64,000 nucleotides of DNA from Ptiloglossa arizonensis. Its lineage: Eukaryota > Arthropoda > Insecta > Hymenoptera > Colletidae. This document shows positions 37,745 through 50,369 of this stretch, one piece after another. The number at the start of each line of letters is the position of its first letter. Within the stretch, counting starts at the first letter, position 1. The stretch lies in contig NW_027478895.1 of the NCBI RefSeq assembly GCF_051014685.1, forward strand, positions 62,001 through 126,000. The letters run 5' to 3'. The notes beneath the pieces were generated by a model, which was not told the DNA's origin, searched no databases, and saw nothing but the letters and a program-made list of their open reading frames with translations. A program made the position numbers and the translations under genes.

Positions 37745-40700
37745 ACGCTTAACCAGAATGGCCTAGGGAAAAAATACACATACCGTCGTAATCGGGCGAG
37801 TTTCTACTTTCAGATGCAATAGGAATTTTTGGGTTAGGTCAATCCGTTCGCGAGATATGGGAGTTTGAAGCCAAGAAATGGTAGAGAAGGCAAAAAATTT
37901 TTCACAATTCTGCTGCTCCAAACGCTTAACCAGAATGGCCTAGGGAAAAAATACACATACCGTTGTAATCGGGCGAGTTTCTACTTTCAGATGCAATAGG
38001 AATTTTTTGGGTTAGGTTAATCCGTGCGCGAGATATGGGAGTTTGAAGCTAAGAAATGGTTGAGAAGACAAAAAATTTTTCGCAATTCTGCTGCTCCGAA
38101 CGCTTAACCAGAATGGCCTAGGGAAAAAATACACATACCGTTGTAATCGGGCGAGTTTCTACTTTTACATGCAACAGGAACTTTTGGGTTAGGTCAATCC
38201 GTTCGCGAGATATGGGACTTTGAAGCCAAGAAATGGTTGAGAAGGCAAAAAATTTTTCGCAATTCTGCTGCTCCAAACGCTTAACCAGAATGGCCTAGGG
38301 AAAAAATACACATACCGTTATAAACGGGCGAGTTTCTACTTTCAGATGCAATAGGAAATTTTGGGTTACGGCAATCCGTTCGCGAGATATGGGAGTTTGA
38401 AGCTAAGAAATGGTTGAGAAGACAACAAATTTTTCGCAATTCTGCTGCTTCAAACGCTTAACCAGAATGGCCTAGGGAAAAAATACACATACCGTTGTAA
38501 TCGGGCGAGTTTCTACTTTCAGATGTAATAGGAATTTTTGGGTTAGGTCAATCCGTTCGCGAGATATGGGAGTTTGAAGACAAGAAATCGTTGAGAAGGC
38601 AAAAAATTTTTCGCAATTCCGCTGCTCCGAACGCTTAACCAGAATGGCCTAGGGAAAAAATACACATACCGTTGTAATCGGGCGAGATTCTACTTTCACA
38701 TGCAACAGGAACCTTTGGGTTAGGTCAATCCGTTCGCGAGATATGGGAGTTTGAAGCTAAGAAATTGTTGAGAAGACAACAAATTTTTCGCACTTCTGCT
38801 GCTCCAAACGCTTAACCAGAATGGCCTACGGAAAAAATACACATACTGTTGTAATCGGGCGGGTTTCTACTTTCAGATGCAATAGGAATTTTTGTGTTAG
38901 GTCAATCCGTTCGCGAGATATGGGACTTTGAAACCAAGAAATCGTTGAGAAGGCAAAAAATTTTTCGCAATTCTGCTGCTCCAAACGCTTAACCAGAATG
39001 GCCTAGGGAAAAAATACACATACCGTTGTAATCGGGCGAGTTTCTACTTTCAGATGCAATAGGAAATTTTGGGTTACGTCAATCCGTTCGCGAGATATGG
39101 GAGTTTGAAGCTAAGAAATGGTTGAGAAGACAACAAATTTTTCGCAATTCTGCTGCTTCAAACGCTTAACCAGAATGGCCTAGGGAAAAAATACACATAC
39201 CGTTGTAATCGGGCGAGTTTCTACTTTCAGATGTAATAGGAATTTTTGGGTTAGGTCAATCCGTTCGCGAGATATGGGAGTTTGAAGACAAGAAATCGTT
39301 GAGAAGGCAAAAAATTTTTCGCAATTCCGCTGCTCCGAACGCTTAACCAGAATGGCCTAGGGAAAAAATACACATACCGTTGTAATCGGGCGAGATTCTA
39401 CTTTCACATGCAACAGGAACCTTTGGGTTAGGTCAATCCGTTCGCGAGATATGGGAGTTTGAAGCTAAGAAATTGTTGAGAAGACAACAAATTTTTCGCA
39501 CTTCTGCTGCTCCAAACGCTTAACCAGAACGGCCTACGGAAAAAATACACATACTGTTGTAATCGGGCGGGTTTCTACTTTCAGATGCAACAGGAATTTT
39601 TGGGTTAGGTCAATCCGTTCGCGAGATATGGGAGTTTGAAGCTAAGAAATGGTTGAGAAGACAACAAATTTTTCGCACTTCTGCTGCTCCAAACGCTTAA
39701 CCAGAATGGCCAAGGGAAAAAATACACATACCGTTGTAATCGGGTGAGTTTCTACTTTCAGATGCCATAGGAATTTTTGGGTTAGGTCAATCCGTTCGCG
39801 AGATATGGGAGTTTGAAGCCAAGAAATGGTTCAGAAGGCGAGAAATTTTTCACAATTCTGCTGCTCCAAACGCTTAACCAGAATCGCCTAGGGAAAAAAT
39901 ACACATACCGCTGTAATCGGGCGAGTTTCTACTTTCAGATGCAATAGGAATTTTTGGGTTAGGTCAATCCGTTCGCGAGATATGGGACTTTGAAGCCAAG
40001 AAATGGTTGAGAAGGCAAAAAATTTTTCGCTATTCTGCTGCTCCAAACGCTTAACCAGAATGGCCTAGGGAAAAAATAGAAATACCGATGTAATCGGGCG
40101 AGTTTCTACTTTCAGATGCAATAGGAATTTTTTGGGTTAGGTCAATCCGTTCGCGAGATATGGGAGTTTGAAGACAAGAAATGGTTGAGAAGGCAAAAAA
40201 TTTTTCGCAATTCTGCTGCTCCAAACGCTTATCCAGAACGGCCTATGGAAAAAATTCACATACCGTTGTAATCGGGCGAGTTTCTACTTTGAGATGCAAC
40301 AGGAATTTTAGGGTTACGTCAATCCATTCGCGAGATATGGGAGTTTGAAGCTAAGAAATGGTTGAGAAGACAACAAATTTTTCGCACTTCTGCTGCTCCA
40401 AACGCTTAACCAGAATGGCCTAGGGAAAAAATACACATACCGTTGTAATCGGGCGAGTTTCTACTTTCAGATGCAATAGGAATTTTTGGGTTAGGTCAAT
40501 CCGTTCGCGAGATATGGGACTTTGAAGCCAAGAAATGGTTGAGAAGGCAAAAAATTTTTCGCAATTCTGCTGCTCCAAACGCTTAACCAGAATGGCCTAG
40601 GGAAAAAATACACATACCATTGTAATCGGGCGAGTTTCTACTTTCAGATGCAATAGGAATTTTTGGGTGACGTCAATCCGTTCGCGAGATATGGGAGTTT

Positions 40701-43590
40701 GAAGCCAAGAAATGGTTGAGAAGGCAAAAAATTTTTCGCAATTCTGCTGCTTCAAACGCTTAACCAGAATGGCCTAGGGAAAAAATACACATACCGTTAT
40801 AATCGGGCGAGTTTCTACTTTCAGATGCAATAGGAATTTTTGGGTGACGTCAATCCGTTCGCGAGATTTGGGAGTTTGAAGCTAAGAAATGGTTGAGAAG
40901 GCAAAAAATTTTTCGCAATTCTGCTGCTTCAAACGCTTAACCAGAATGGCCTAGGGAAAAAATACACATACCGTTGTAATCGGGCGAGTTTCTACTTTCA
41001 GATGCTATAGGAATTTTTGGGTTATGTCAATCCGTTCGCGAGATATAGGAGTTTGAAGCCAAGAAATGGTAGAGAAGGCAAAAAATTTTTCGCAATTCTG
41101 CTGCACCAAACGCTTAACCAGAATGGCCTAGGGAAAAAATACACATACCGTTGTAATCGGGCGAGTTTCTACTTTCAGATGCAACAGGAATCTTTGGGTT
41201 ACGTCAATCCGTTCGCGAGATATGGGAGTTTGATGCTAAGAAATGGTTGAGAAGACAACAAATTTTTCGCAATTCTGCTGCTCCAAACGCTTAACCAGAA
41301 TGGCCTAGGGAAAAAATACACATACCGTTGTAATCGGGCGAGTTTCTACTTTCAGATGCAACAGGAATCTTTGGGTTACGTCAATCCGTTCGCGAGATAT
41401 GGGAGTTTGAAGCTAAGAAATGGTTGAGAAGACATCAAATTTTTCGCACTTCTGCTGCTCCAAACGCTTAACCAGAATGGCCTAGGGAAAAAATAGAAAT
41501 ACCGATGTAATCGGGCGAGTTTCTACTTTCAGATGCAATAGGAATTTTTTGGGTTAGGTCAACCCGTTCGCGAGATATGGGAGTTTGAAGCCAAGAAATG
41601 GTTGAGAAGGCAAAAAATTTTTCGCAATTCTGCTGCTTCAAACGCTTAACCAGAATGGCCTAGGGAAAAAATACACATACCGTTGTAATCGGGCGAGTTT
41701 CTACTTTCAGATGCAATAGGAATTTTTGGGTTAGTTCAATCCGTTCGCGAGATATGGGAGTTTGAAGACAAGAAATCGTTGAGAAGGCAAAAAATTTTTC
41801 GCAATTCTGCTGCTCCGAACGCTCAACCAGAATGGCCTAGGGAAAAAATACACATACCGTTGTAATCGGGCGAGTTTCTACTTTCACATGCAACAGGAAC
41901 TTTTGGGTTAGGTCAATCCGTTCGCGAGATATGGGAGTTTGAAGCCAAGAAATGCTTGAGAAGGCAAAAAATTTTTCGCACTTCTGCTGCTCCAAACGCT
42001 TAACCAGAATGGCCTAGGGAAAAAATACACATACCGTTGTAATCGGGCGAGTTTCTACTTTCAGATGCTATAGGAATTTTTGGGTTAGGTCAATCCGTTC
42101 GCGAGATATAGGAGTTTGAAGCCAAGAAATGGTAGAGAAGGCAAAAAATTTTTCGCAATTCTGCTGCTCCAAACGCTTAACCAGAATGGCCTAGGGAAAA
42201 AATACACATACCGTTGTAATCGGGCGAGCTTCTACTTTCAGATGCAACAGGAATCTTTGGGTTACGTCAATCCGTTCGCGAGATATGGGAGTTTGAAGCT
42301 AAGAAATGGTTGAGAAGACAACAAATTTTTCGCAATTCTTCTGCTCCAAACGCTTAACCAGAATGGCCTAGGGAAAAAATACACATACCGTTGTAATCGG
42401 GCGAGTTTCTACTTTCAGATGCAACAGGAATCTTTGGGTTACGTCAATCCGTTCGCGAGATATGGGAGTTTGAAGCTAAGAAATGGTTGAGAAGACATCA
42501 AATTTTTCGCAATTCTGCTGCTCCAAACGCTTAACCAGAATGGCCTAGCGAAAAAATAGAAATACCGATGTAATCGGGCGAGTTTCTACTTTCAGATGCA
42601 ATAGGAATTTTTTGGGTTAGGTCAATCCGTTCGCGAGATATGGGAGTTTGAAGACAAGAAATGGTTGAGAAGGCAAAAAATTTTTCGCAATTCTGCTGCT
42701 CCAAACGCTTATCCAGAACGGCCTATGGAAAAAATACACATACCGTTGTAATCGGGCGAGTTTCTACTTTGAGATGCAACAGGAATTTTTGGGTTACGTC
42801 AATCCATTCGCGAGATATGGGAGTTTGAAGCTAAGAAATGGTTGAGAAGACAACAAATTTTTCGCACTTCTGCTGCTCCAAACGCTTAACCAGAATGGCC
42901 TAGGGAAAAAATACACATACCGTTGTAATCGGGCGAGTTTCTACTTTCAGATGCCATAGGAATTTTTGGGTTAGGTCAATCCGTTCGCGAGATATGGGAG
43001 TTTGAAGCCAAGAAATGGTTGAGAAGGCAAGAAATTTTTCGCAATTCTGCTGCTCCAAACGCTTAACCAGAATGGCCTAGGGAAAAAATACACATACCGC
43101 TGTAATCGGGCGAGTTTCTACTTTCAGATGCAATAGGAATTTTTGGGTTAGGTCAATCCGTTCGCGAGATATGGGACTTTGAAGCCAAGAAATGGTTGAG
43201 AAGGCAAAAAATTTTTCGCTATTCTGCTGCTCCAAACGCTTAACCAGAATGGCCTAGGGAAAAAATAGAAATAACGTTGTAATCGGGCGAGTTTCTACAT
43301 TCAGATGCAATAGGAATTTTTTGGGTTAGGTCAATCCGTTCGCGAGATATGGGAGTTTGAAGACAAGAAATCGTTGAGAAGGCAAAAAATTTTTCGCAAT
43401 TCTGCTGCTCCAAACGCTTAACCAGAATGGCCTAGGGAAAAAATACACATACCGTTGTAATGGGGCGAGTTTCTACTTTCAGATGCAATAGGAATTTTTG
43501 GGTTAGGTCAATCCGTTCGCGAGATATGGGAGTTTGAAGACAAGAAATCGTTGAGAAGGCAAAAAATTTTTCGCAATTCCGCTGCTCCGA
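37745..43590. repeat. E1: first 33-monomer higher-order repeat unit (5846 bp)
   Basis: A 5846-bp unit (33 x 177 plus 5) followed immediately by a near-identical copy. Ordered internal markers: ccgtcgtaatc (37783), taatccgtgcgcg (about 38027), ttataaacggg, ttacggcaatcc (about 38366), tttttgtgttagg (about 38890), gttcagaaggcgag, aaatagaaatacc, cttatccagaacgg, two TGACGTCA monomers (40668, 40845), gatgctatagg, and ggaatctttggg monomers. No gene. Confidence 0.9.
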
Positions 43591-46500
43591 ACGCTTAACC
43601 AGAATGGCCTAGGGAAAAAATACACATACCGTCGTAATCGGGCGAGTTTCTACTTTCAGATGCAATAGGAATTTTTGGGTTAGGTCAATCCGTTCGCGAG
43701 ATATGGGAGTTTGAAGCCAAGAAATGGTAGAGAAGGCAAAAAATTTTTCACAATTCTGCTGCTCCAAACGCTTAACCAGAATGGCCTAGGGAAAAAATAC
43801 ACATACCGTTGTAATCGGGCGAGTTTCTACTTTCAGATGCAATAGGAATTTTTTGGGTTAGGTTAATCCGTGCGCGAGATATGGGAGTTTGAAGCTAAGA
43901 AATGGTTGAGAAGACAAAAAATTTTTCGCAATTCTGCTGCTCCGAACGCTTAACCAGAATGGCCTAGGGAAAAAATACACATACCGTTGTAATCGGGCGA
44001 GTTTCTACTTTTACATGCAACAGGAACTTTTGGGTTAGGTCAATCCGTTCGCGAGATATGGGACTTTGAAGCCAAGAAATGGTTGAGAAGGCAAAAAATT
44101 TTTCGCAATTCTGCTGCTCCAAACGCTTAACCAGAATGGCCTAGGGAAAAAATACACATACCGTTATAAACGGGCGAGTTTCTACTTTCAGATGCAATAG
44201 GAAATTTTGGGTTACGGCAATCCGTTCGCGAGATATGGGAGTTTGAAGCTAAGAAATGGTTGAGAAGACAACAAATTTTTCGCAATTCTGCTGCTTCAAA
44301 CGCTTAACCAGAATGGCCTAGGGAAAAAATACACATACCGTTGTAATCGGGCGAGTTTCTACTTTCAGATGTAATAGGAATTTTTGGGTTAGGTCAATCC
44401 GTTCGCGAGATATGGGAGTTTGAAGACAAGAAATCGTTGAGAAGGCAAAAAATTTTTCGCAATTCCGCTGCTCCGAACGCTTAACCAGAATGGCCTAGGG
44501 AAAAAATACACATACCGTTGTAATCGGGCGAGATTCTACTTTCACATGCAACAGGAACCTTTGGGTTAGGTCAATCCGTTCGCGAGATATGGGAGTTTGA
44601 AGCTAAGAAATTGTTGAGAAGACAACAAATTTTTCGCACTTCTGCTGCTCCAAACGCTTAACCAGAATGGCCTACGGAAAAAATACACATACTGTTGTAA
44701 TCGGGCGGGTTTCTACTTTCAGATGCAATAGGAATTTTTGTGTTAGGTCAATCCGTTCGCGAGATATGGGACTTTGAAACCAAGAAATCGTTGAGAAGGC
44801 AAAAAATTTTTCGCAATTCTGCTGCTCCAAACGCTTAACCAGAATGGCCTAGGGAAAAAATACACATACCGTTGTAATCGGGCGAGTTTCTACTTTCAGA
44901 TGCAATAGGAAATTTTGGGTTACGTCAATCCGTTCGCGAGATATGGGAGTTTGAAGCTAAGAAATGGTTGAGAAGACAACAAATTTTTCGCAATTCTGCT
45001 GCTTCAAACGCTTAACCAGAATGGCCTAGGGAAAAAATACACATACCGTTGTAATCGGGCGAGTTTCTACTTTCAGATGTAATAGGAATTTTTGGGTTAG
45101 GTCAATCCGTTCGCGAGATATGGGAGTTTGAAGACAAGAAATCGTTGAGAAGGCAAAAAATTTTTCGCAATTCCGCTGCTCCGAACGCTTAACCAGAATG
45201 GCCTAGGGAAAAAATACACATACCGTTGTAATCGGGCGAGATTCTACTTTCACATGCAACAGGAACCTTTGGGTTAGGTCAATCCGTTCGCGAGATATGG
45301 GAGTTTGAAGCTAAGAAATTGTTGAGAAGACAACAAATTTTTCGCACTTCTGCTGCTCCAAACGCTTAACCAGAACGGCCTACGGAAAAAATACACATAC
45401 TGTTGTAATCGGGCGGGTTTCTACTTTCAGATGCAATAGGAATTTTTGGGTTAGGTCAATCCGTTCGCGAGATATGGGAGTTTGAAGCTAAGAAATGGTT
45501 GAGAAGACAACAAATTTTTCGCACTTCTGCTGCTCCAAACGCTTAACCAGAATGGCCAAGGGAAAAAATACACATACCGTTGTAATCGGGTGAGTTTCTA
45601 CTTTCAGATGCCATAGGAATTTTTGGGTTAGGTCAATCCGTTCGCGAGATATGGGAGTTTGAAGCCAAGAAATGGTTCAGAAGGCGAGAAATTTTTCACA
45701 ATTCTGCTGCTCCAAACGCTTAACCAGAATCGCCTAGGGAAAAAATACACATACCGCTGTAATCGGGCGAGTTTCTACTTTCAGATGCAATAGGAATTTT
45801 TGGGTTAGGTCAATCCGTTCGCGAGATATGGGACTTTGAAGCCAAGAAATGGTTGAGAAGGCAAAAAATTTTTCGCTATTCTGCTGCTCCAAACGCTTAA
45901 CCAGAATGGCCTAGGGAAAAAATAGAAATACCGATGTAATCGGGCGAGTTTCTACTTTCAGATGCAATAGGAATTTTTTGGGTTAGGTCAATCCGTTCGC
46001 GAGATATGGGAGTTTGAAGACAAGAAATGGTTGTGAAGGCAAAAAATTTTTCGCAATTCTGCTGCTCCAAACGCTTATCCAGAACGGCCTATGGAAAAAA
46101 TACACATACCGTTGTAATCGGGCGAGTTTCTACTTTGAGATGCAACAGGAATTTTAGGGTTACGTCAATCCATTCGCGAGATATGGGAGTTTGAAGCTAA
46201 GAAATGGTTGAGAAGACAACAAATTTTTCGCACTTCTGCTGCTCCAAACGCTTAACCAGAATGGCCTAGGGAAAAAATACACATACCGTTGTAATCGGGC
46301 GAGTTTCTACTTTCAGATGCAATAGGAATTTTTGGGTTAGGTCAATCCGTTCGCGAGATATGGGACTTTGAAGCCAAGAAATGGTTGAGAAGGCAAAAAA
46401 TTTTTCGCAATTCTGCTGCTTCAAACGCTTAACCAGAATGGCCTAGGGAAAAAATACACATACCATTGTAATCGGGCGAGTTTCTACTTTCAGATGCAAT

Positions 46501-49436
46501 AGGAATTTTTGGGTGACGTCAATCCGTTCGCGAGATATGGGAGTTTGAAGCCAAGAAATGGTTGAGAAGGCAAAAAATTTTTCGCAATTCTGCTGCTTCA
46601 AACGCTTAACCAGAATGGCCTAGGGAAAAAATACACATACCGTTATAATCGGGCGAGTTTCTACTTTCAGATGCAATAGGAATTTTTGGGTGACGTCAAT
46701 CCGTTCGCGAGATTTGGGAGTTTGAAGCTAAGAAATGGTTGAGAAGGCAAAAAATTTTTCGCAATTCTGCTGCTTCAAACGCTTAACCAGAATGGCCTAG
46801 GGAAAAAATACACATACCGTTGTAATCGGGCGAGTTTCTACTTTCAGATGCTATAGGAATTTTTGGGTTATGTCAATCCGTTCGCGAGATATAGGAGTTT
46901 GAAGCCAAGAAATGGTAGAGAAGGCAAAAAATTTTTCGCAATTCTGCTGCTCCAAACGCTTAACCAGAATGGCCTAGGGAAAAAATACACATACCGTTGT
47001 AATCGGGCGAGTTTCTACTTTCAGATGCAACAGGAATCTTTGGGTTACGTCAATCCGTTCGCGAGATATGGGAGTTTGATGCTAAGAAATGGTTGAGAAG
47101 ACAACAAATTTTTCGCAATTCTGCTGCTCCAAACGCTTAACCAGAATGGCCTAGGGAAAAAATACACATACCGTTGTAATCGGGCGAGTTTCTACTTTCA
47201 GATGCAACAGGAATCTTTGGGTTACGTCAATCCGTTCGCGAGATATGGGAGTTTGAAGCTAAGAAATGGTTGAGAAGACATCAAATTTTTCGCACTTCTG
47301 CTGCTCCAAACGCTTAACCAGAATGGCCTAGGGAAAAAATAGAAATACCGATGCAATCGGGCGAGTTTCTACTTTCAGATGCAATAGGAATTTTTTGGGT
47401 TAGGTCAACCCGTTCGCGAGATATGGGAGTTTGAAGCCAAGAAATGGTTGAGAAGGCAAAAAATTTTTCGCAATTCTGCTGCTTCAAACGCTTAACCAGA
47501 ATGGCCTAGGGAAAAAATACACATACCGTTGTAATCGGGCGAGTTTCTACTTTCAGATGCAATAGGAATTTTTGGGTTAGTTCAATCCGTTCGCGAGATA
47601 TGGGAGTTTGAAGACAAGAAATCGTTGAGAAGGCAAAAAATTTTTCGCAATTCTGCTGCTCCGAACGCTCAACCAGAATGGCCTAGGGAAAAAATACACA
47701 TACCGTTGTAATCGGGCGAGTTTCTAATTTCACATGCAACAGGAACTTTTGGGTTAGGTCAATCCGTTCGCGAGATATGGGAGTTTGAAGCCAAGAAATG
47801 CTTGAGAAGGCAAAAAATTTTTCGCACTTCTGCTGCTCCAAACGCTTAACCAGAATGGCCTAGGGAAAAAATACACATACCGTTGTAATCGGGCGAGTTT
47901 CTACTTTCAGATGCTATAGGAATTTTTGGGTTAGGTCAATCCGTTCGCGAGATATAGGAGTTTGAAGCCAAGAAATGGTAGAGAAGGCAAAAAATTTTTC
48001 GCAATTCTGCTGCTCCAAACGCTTAACCAGAATGGCCTAGGGAAAAAATACACATACCGTTGTAATCGGGCGAGTTTCTACTTTCAGATGCAACAGGAAT
48101 CTTTGGGTTACGTCAATCCGTTCGCGAGATATGGGAGTTTGAAGCTAAGAAATGGTTGAGAAGACAACAAATTTTTCGCAATTCTTCTGCTCCAAACGCT
48201 TAACCAGAATGGCCTAGGGAAAAAATACACATACCGTTGTAATCGGGCGAGTTTCTACTTTCAGATGCAACAGGAATCTTTGGGTTACGTCAATCCGTTC
48301 GCGAGATATGGGAGTTTGAAGCTAAGAAATGGTTGAGAAGACATCAAATTTTTCGCAATTCTGCTGCTCCAAACGCTTAACCAGAATGGCCTAGCGAAAA
48401 AATAGAAATACCGATGTAATCGGGCGAGTTTCTACTTTCAGATGCAATAGGAATTTTTTGGGTTAGGTCAATCCGTTCGCGAGATATGGGAGTTTGAAGA
48501 CAAGAAATGGTTGAGAAGGCAAAAAATTTTTCGCAATTCTGCTGCTCCAAACGCTTATCCAGAACGGCCTATGGAAAAAATACACATACCGTTGTAATCG
48601 GGCGAGTTTCTACTTTGAGATGCAACAGGAATTTTTGGGTTACGTCAATCCATTCGCGAGATATGGGAGTTTGAAGCTAAGAAATGGTTGAGAAGACAAC
48701 AAATTTTTCGCACTTCTGCTGCTCCAAACGCTTAACCAGAATGGCCTAGGGAAAAAATACACATACCGTTGTAATCGGGCGAGTTTCTACTTTCAGATGC
48801 CATAGGAATTTTTGGGTTAGGTCAATCCGTTCGCGAGATATGGGAGTTTGAAGCCAAGAAATGGTTGAGAAGGCAAGAAATTTTTCGCAATTCTGCTGCT
48901 CCAAACGCTTAACCAGAATGGCCTAGGGAAAAAATACACATACCGCTGTAATCGGGCGAGTTTCTACTTTCAGATGCAATAGGAATTTTTGGGTTAGGTC
49001 AATCCGTTCGCGAGATATGGGACTTTGAAGCCAAGAAATGGTTGAGAAGGCAAAAAATTTTTCGCTATTCTGCTGCTCCAAACGCTTAACCAGAATGGCC
49101 TAGGGAAAAAATAGAAATAACGTTGTAATCGGGCGAGTTTCTACATTCAGATGCAATAGGAATTTTTTGGGTTAGGTCAATCCGTTCGCGAGATATGGGA
49201 GTTTGAAGACAAGAAATCGTTGAGAAGGCAAAAAATTTTTCGCAATTCTGCTGCCCCAAACGCTTAACCAGAATGGCCTAGGGAAAAAATACACATACCG
49301 TTGTAATGGGGCGAGTTTCTACTTTCAGATGCAATAGGAATTTTTGGGTTAGGTCAATCCGTTCGCGAGATATGGGAGTTTGAAGACAAGAAATCGTTGA
49401 GAAGGCAAACAATTTTTCGCAATTCCGCTGCTCCAA
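43591..49436. repeat. E2: second, near-identical 33-monomer unit (5846 bp)
   Basis: All E1 markers recur at +5846. By eye I noted roughly a dozen to eighteen substitutions and no indel, suggesting identity well above 99%. Examples, E1 versus E2: gctgctcc/gctgcttc near 40575/46420, ctgcaccaaac/ctgctccaaac near 41101/46947, gatgtaatc/gatgcaatc near 41507/47353, gagcttctac/gagtttctac near 42227/48073, and gagaagg/gtgaagg near 40187/46033. Among the cleanest tandem duplications here, and so probably among the youngest. Confidence 0.9.
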
Positions 49437-50369
49437 ACGCTTAACCAGAATGGCCTAGGGAAAAAATACACATACCGTTGTAATCGGGCGAGTTTCTACT
49501 TTCAGATGCAACAGGAATTTTTGGGTGACGTCAATCCGTTCGCGAGATTTGGGAGTTTGAAGCTAAGAAATGGTTGAGAAGGCAAAAAATTTTTCGCAAT
49601 TCTGCTGCTTCAGACGCTTAACCAGAATGGCCTAGGGAAAAAATACACATACCGTTGTAATCGGGCGAGTTTCTACTTTCAGATGCAATAGGAATTTTTG
49701 GGTTAGGTCAATCCGTTCGCGAGATATGGGAGTTTGAAGACAAGAAATCGTTGAGAAGGCAAAAAATTTTTCGCAATTCTGCTGCTCCAAACGCTTAACC
49801 AGAATGGCCTAGGGAAAAAATACACATACCGCTGTAATCGGGCGGGTTTCTACTTTCAGATGCAATAGGAATTTTTGGGTTAGGTCAATCCGTTCGCGAG
49901 ATATGGGACTTTGAAGCCAAGAAATGGTTGAGAAGGCAAAAAATTTTTCGCTATTCTGCTGCTCCAAACGCTTAACCAGAATGGCCTAGGGAATAAACAG
50001 AAATACCGTTGTAATCGGGCGAGTTTCTACTTTGAGATGCAACAGGAATTTTTGGGTTACGTCAATCCATTCGCGAGATATGGGAGTTTGAAGCTAAGAA
50101 ATGGTTGAGAAGACAACAAATTTTTCGCACTTCTGCTGCTCCAAACGCTTAACCAGAATGGCCTAGGGAGAAAATACACATACCGTTGTAATCGGGTGAG
50201 TTTCGACTTTCAGATGCCATAGGAATTTTTGGGTTAGGTCAATCCGTTCGCGAGATATGGGAGTTTGAAGCCAAGAAATGGTAGAGAAGGCAAAAAATTT
50301 TTCACAATTCTGCTGCTCCAAACGCTTAACCAGAATGGCCTAGGGAAAAAATACACATAACGTTGTAAT
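49437..50369. repeat. Bridge of satellite between E2 and E3
   Basis: About five monomers, no gene. Markers are a TGACGTCA monomer (49526), ttcagacgctt (about 49610), gcgggtttctac, gaataaacag at 49991, and gggagaaaa with gtgagtttcgac, a combination otherwise typical of block B. The stretch is copied at +4428 within E3 (gaataaacag at 54419), and cataacgttgtaattggg at about 50356 recurs at about 54784. Confidence 0.7.
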
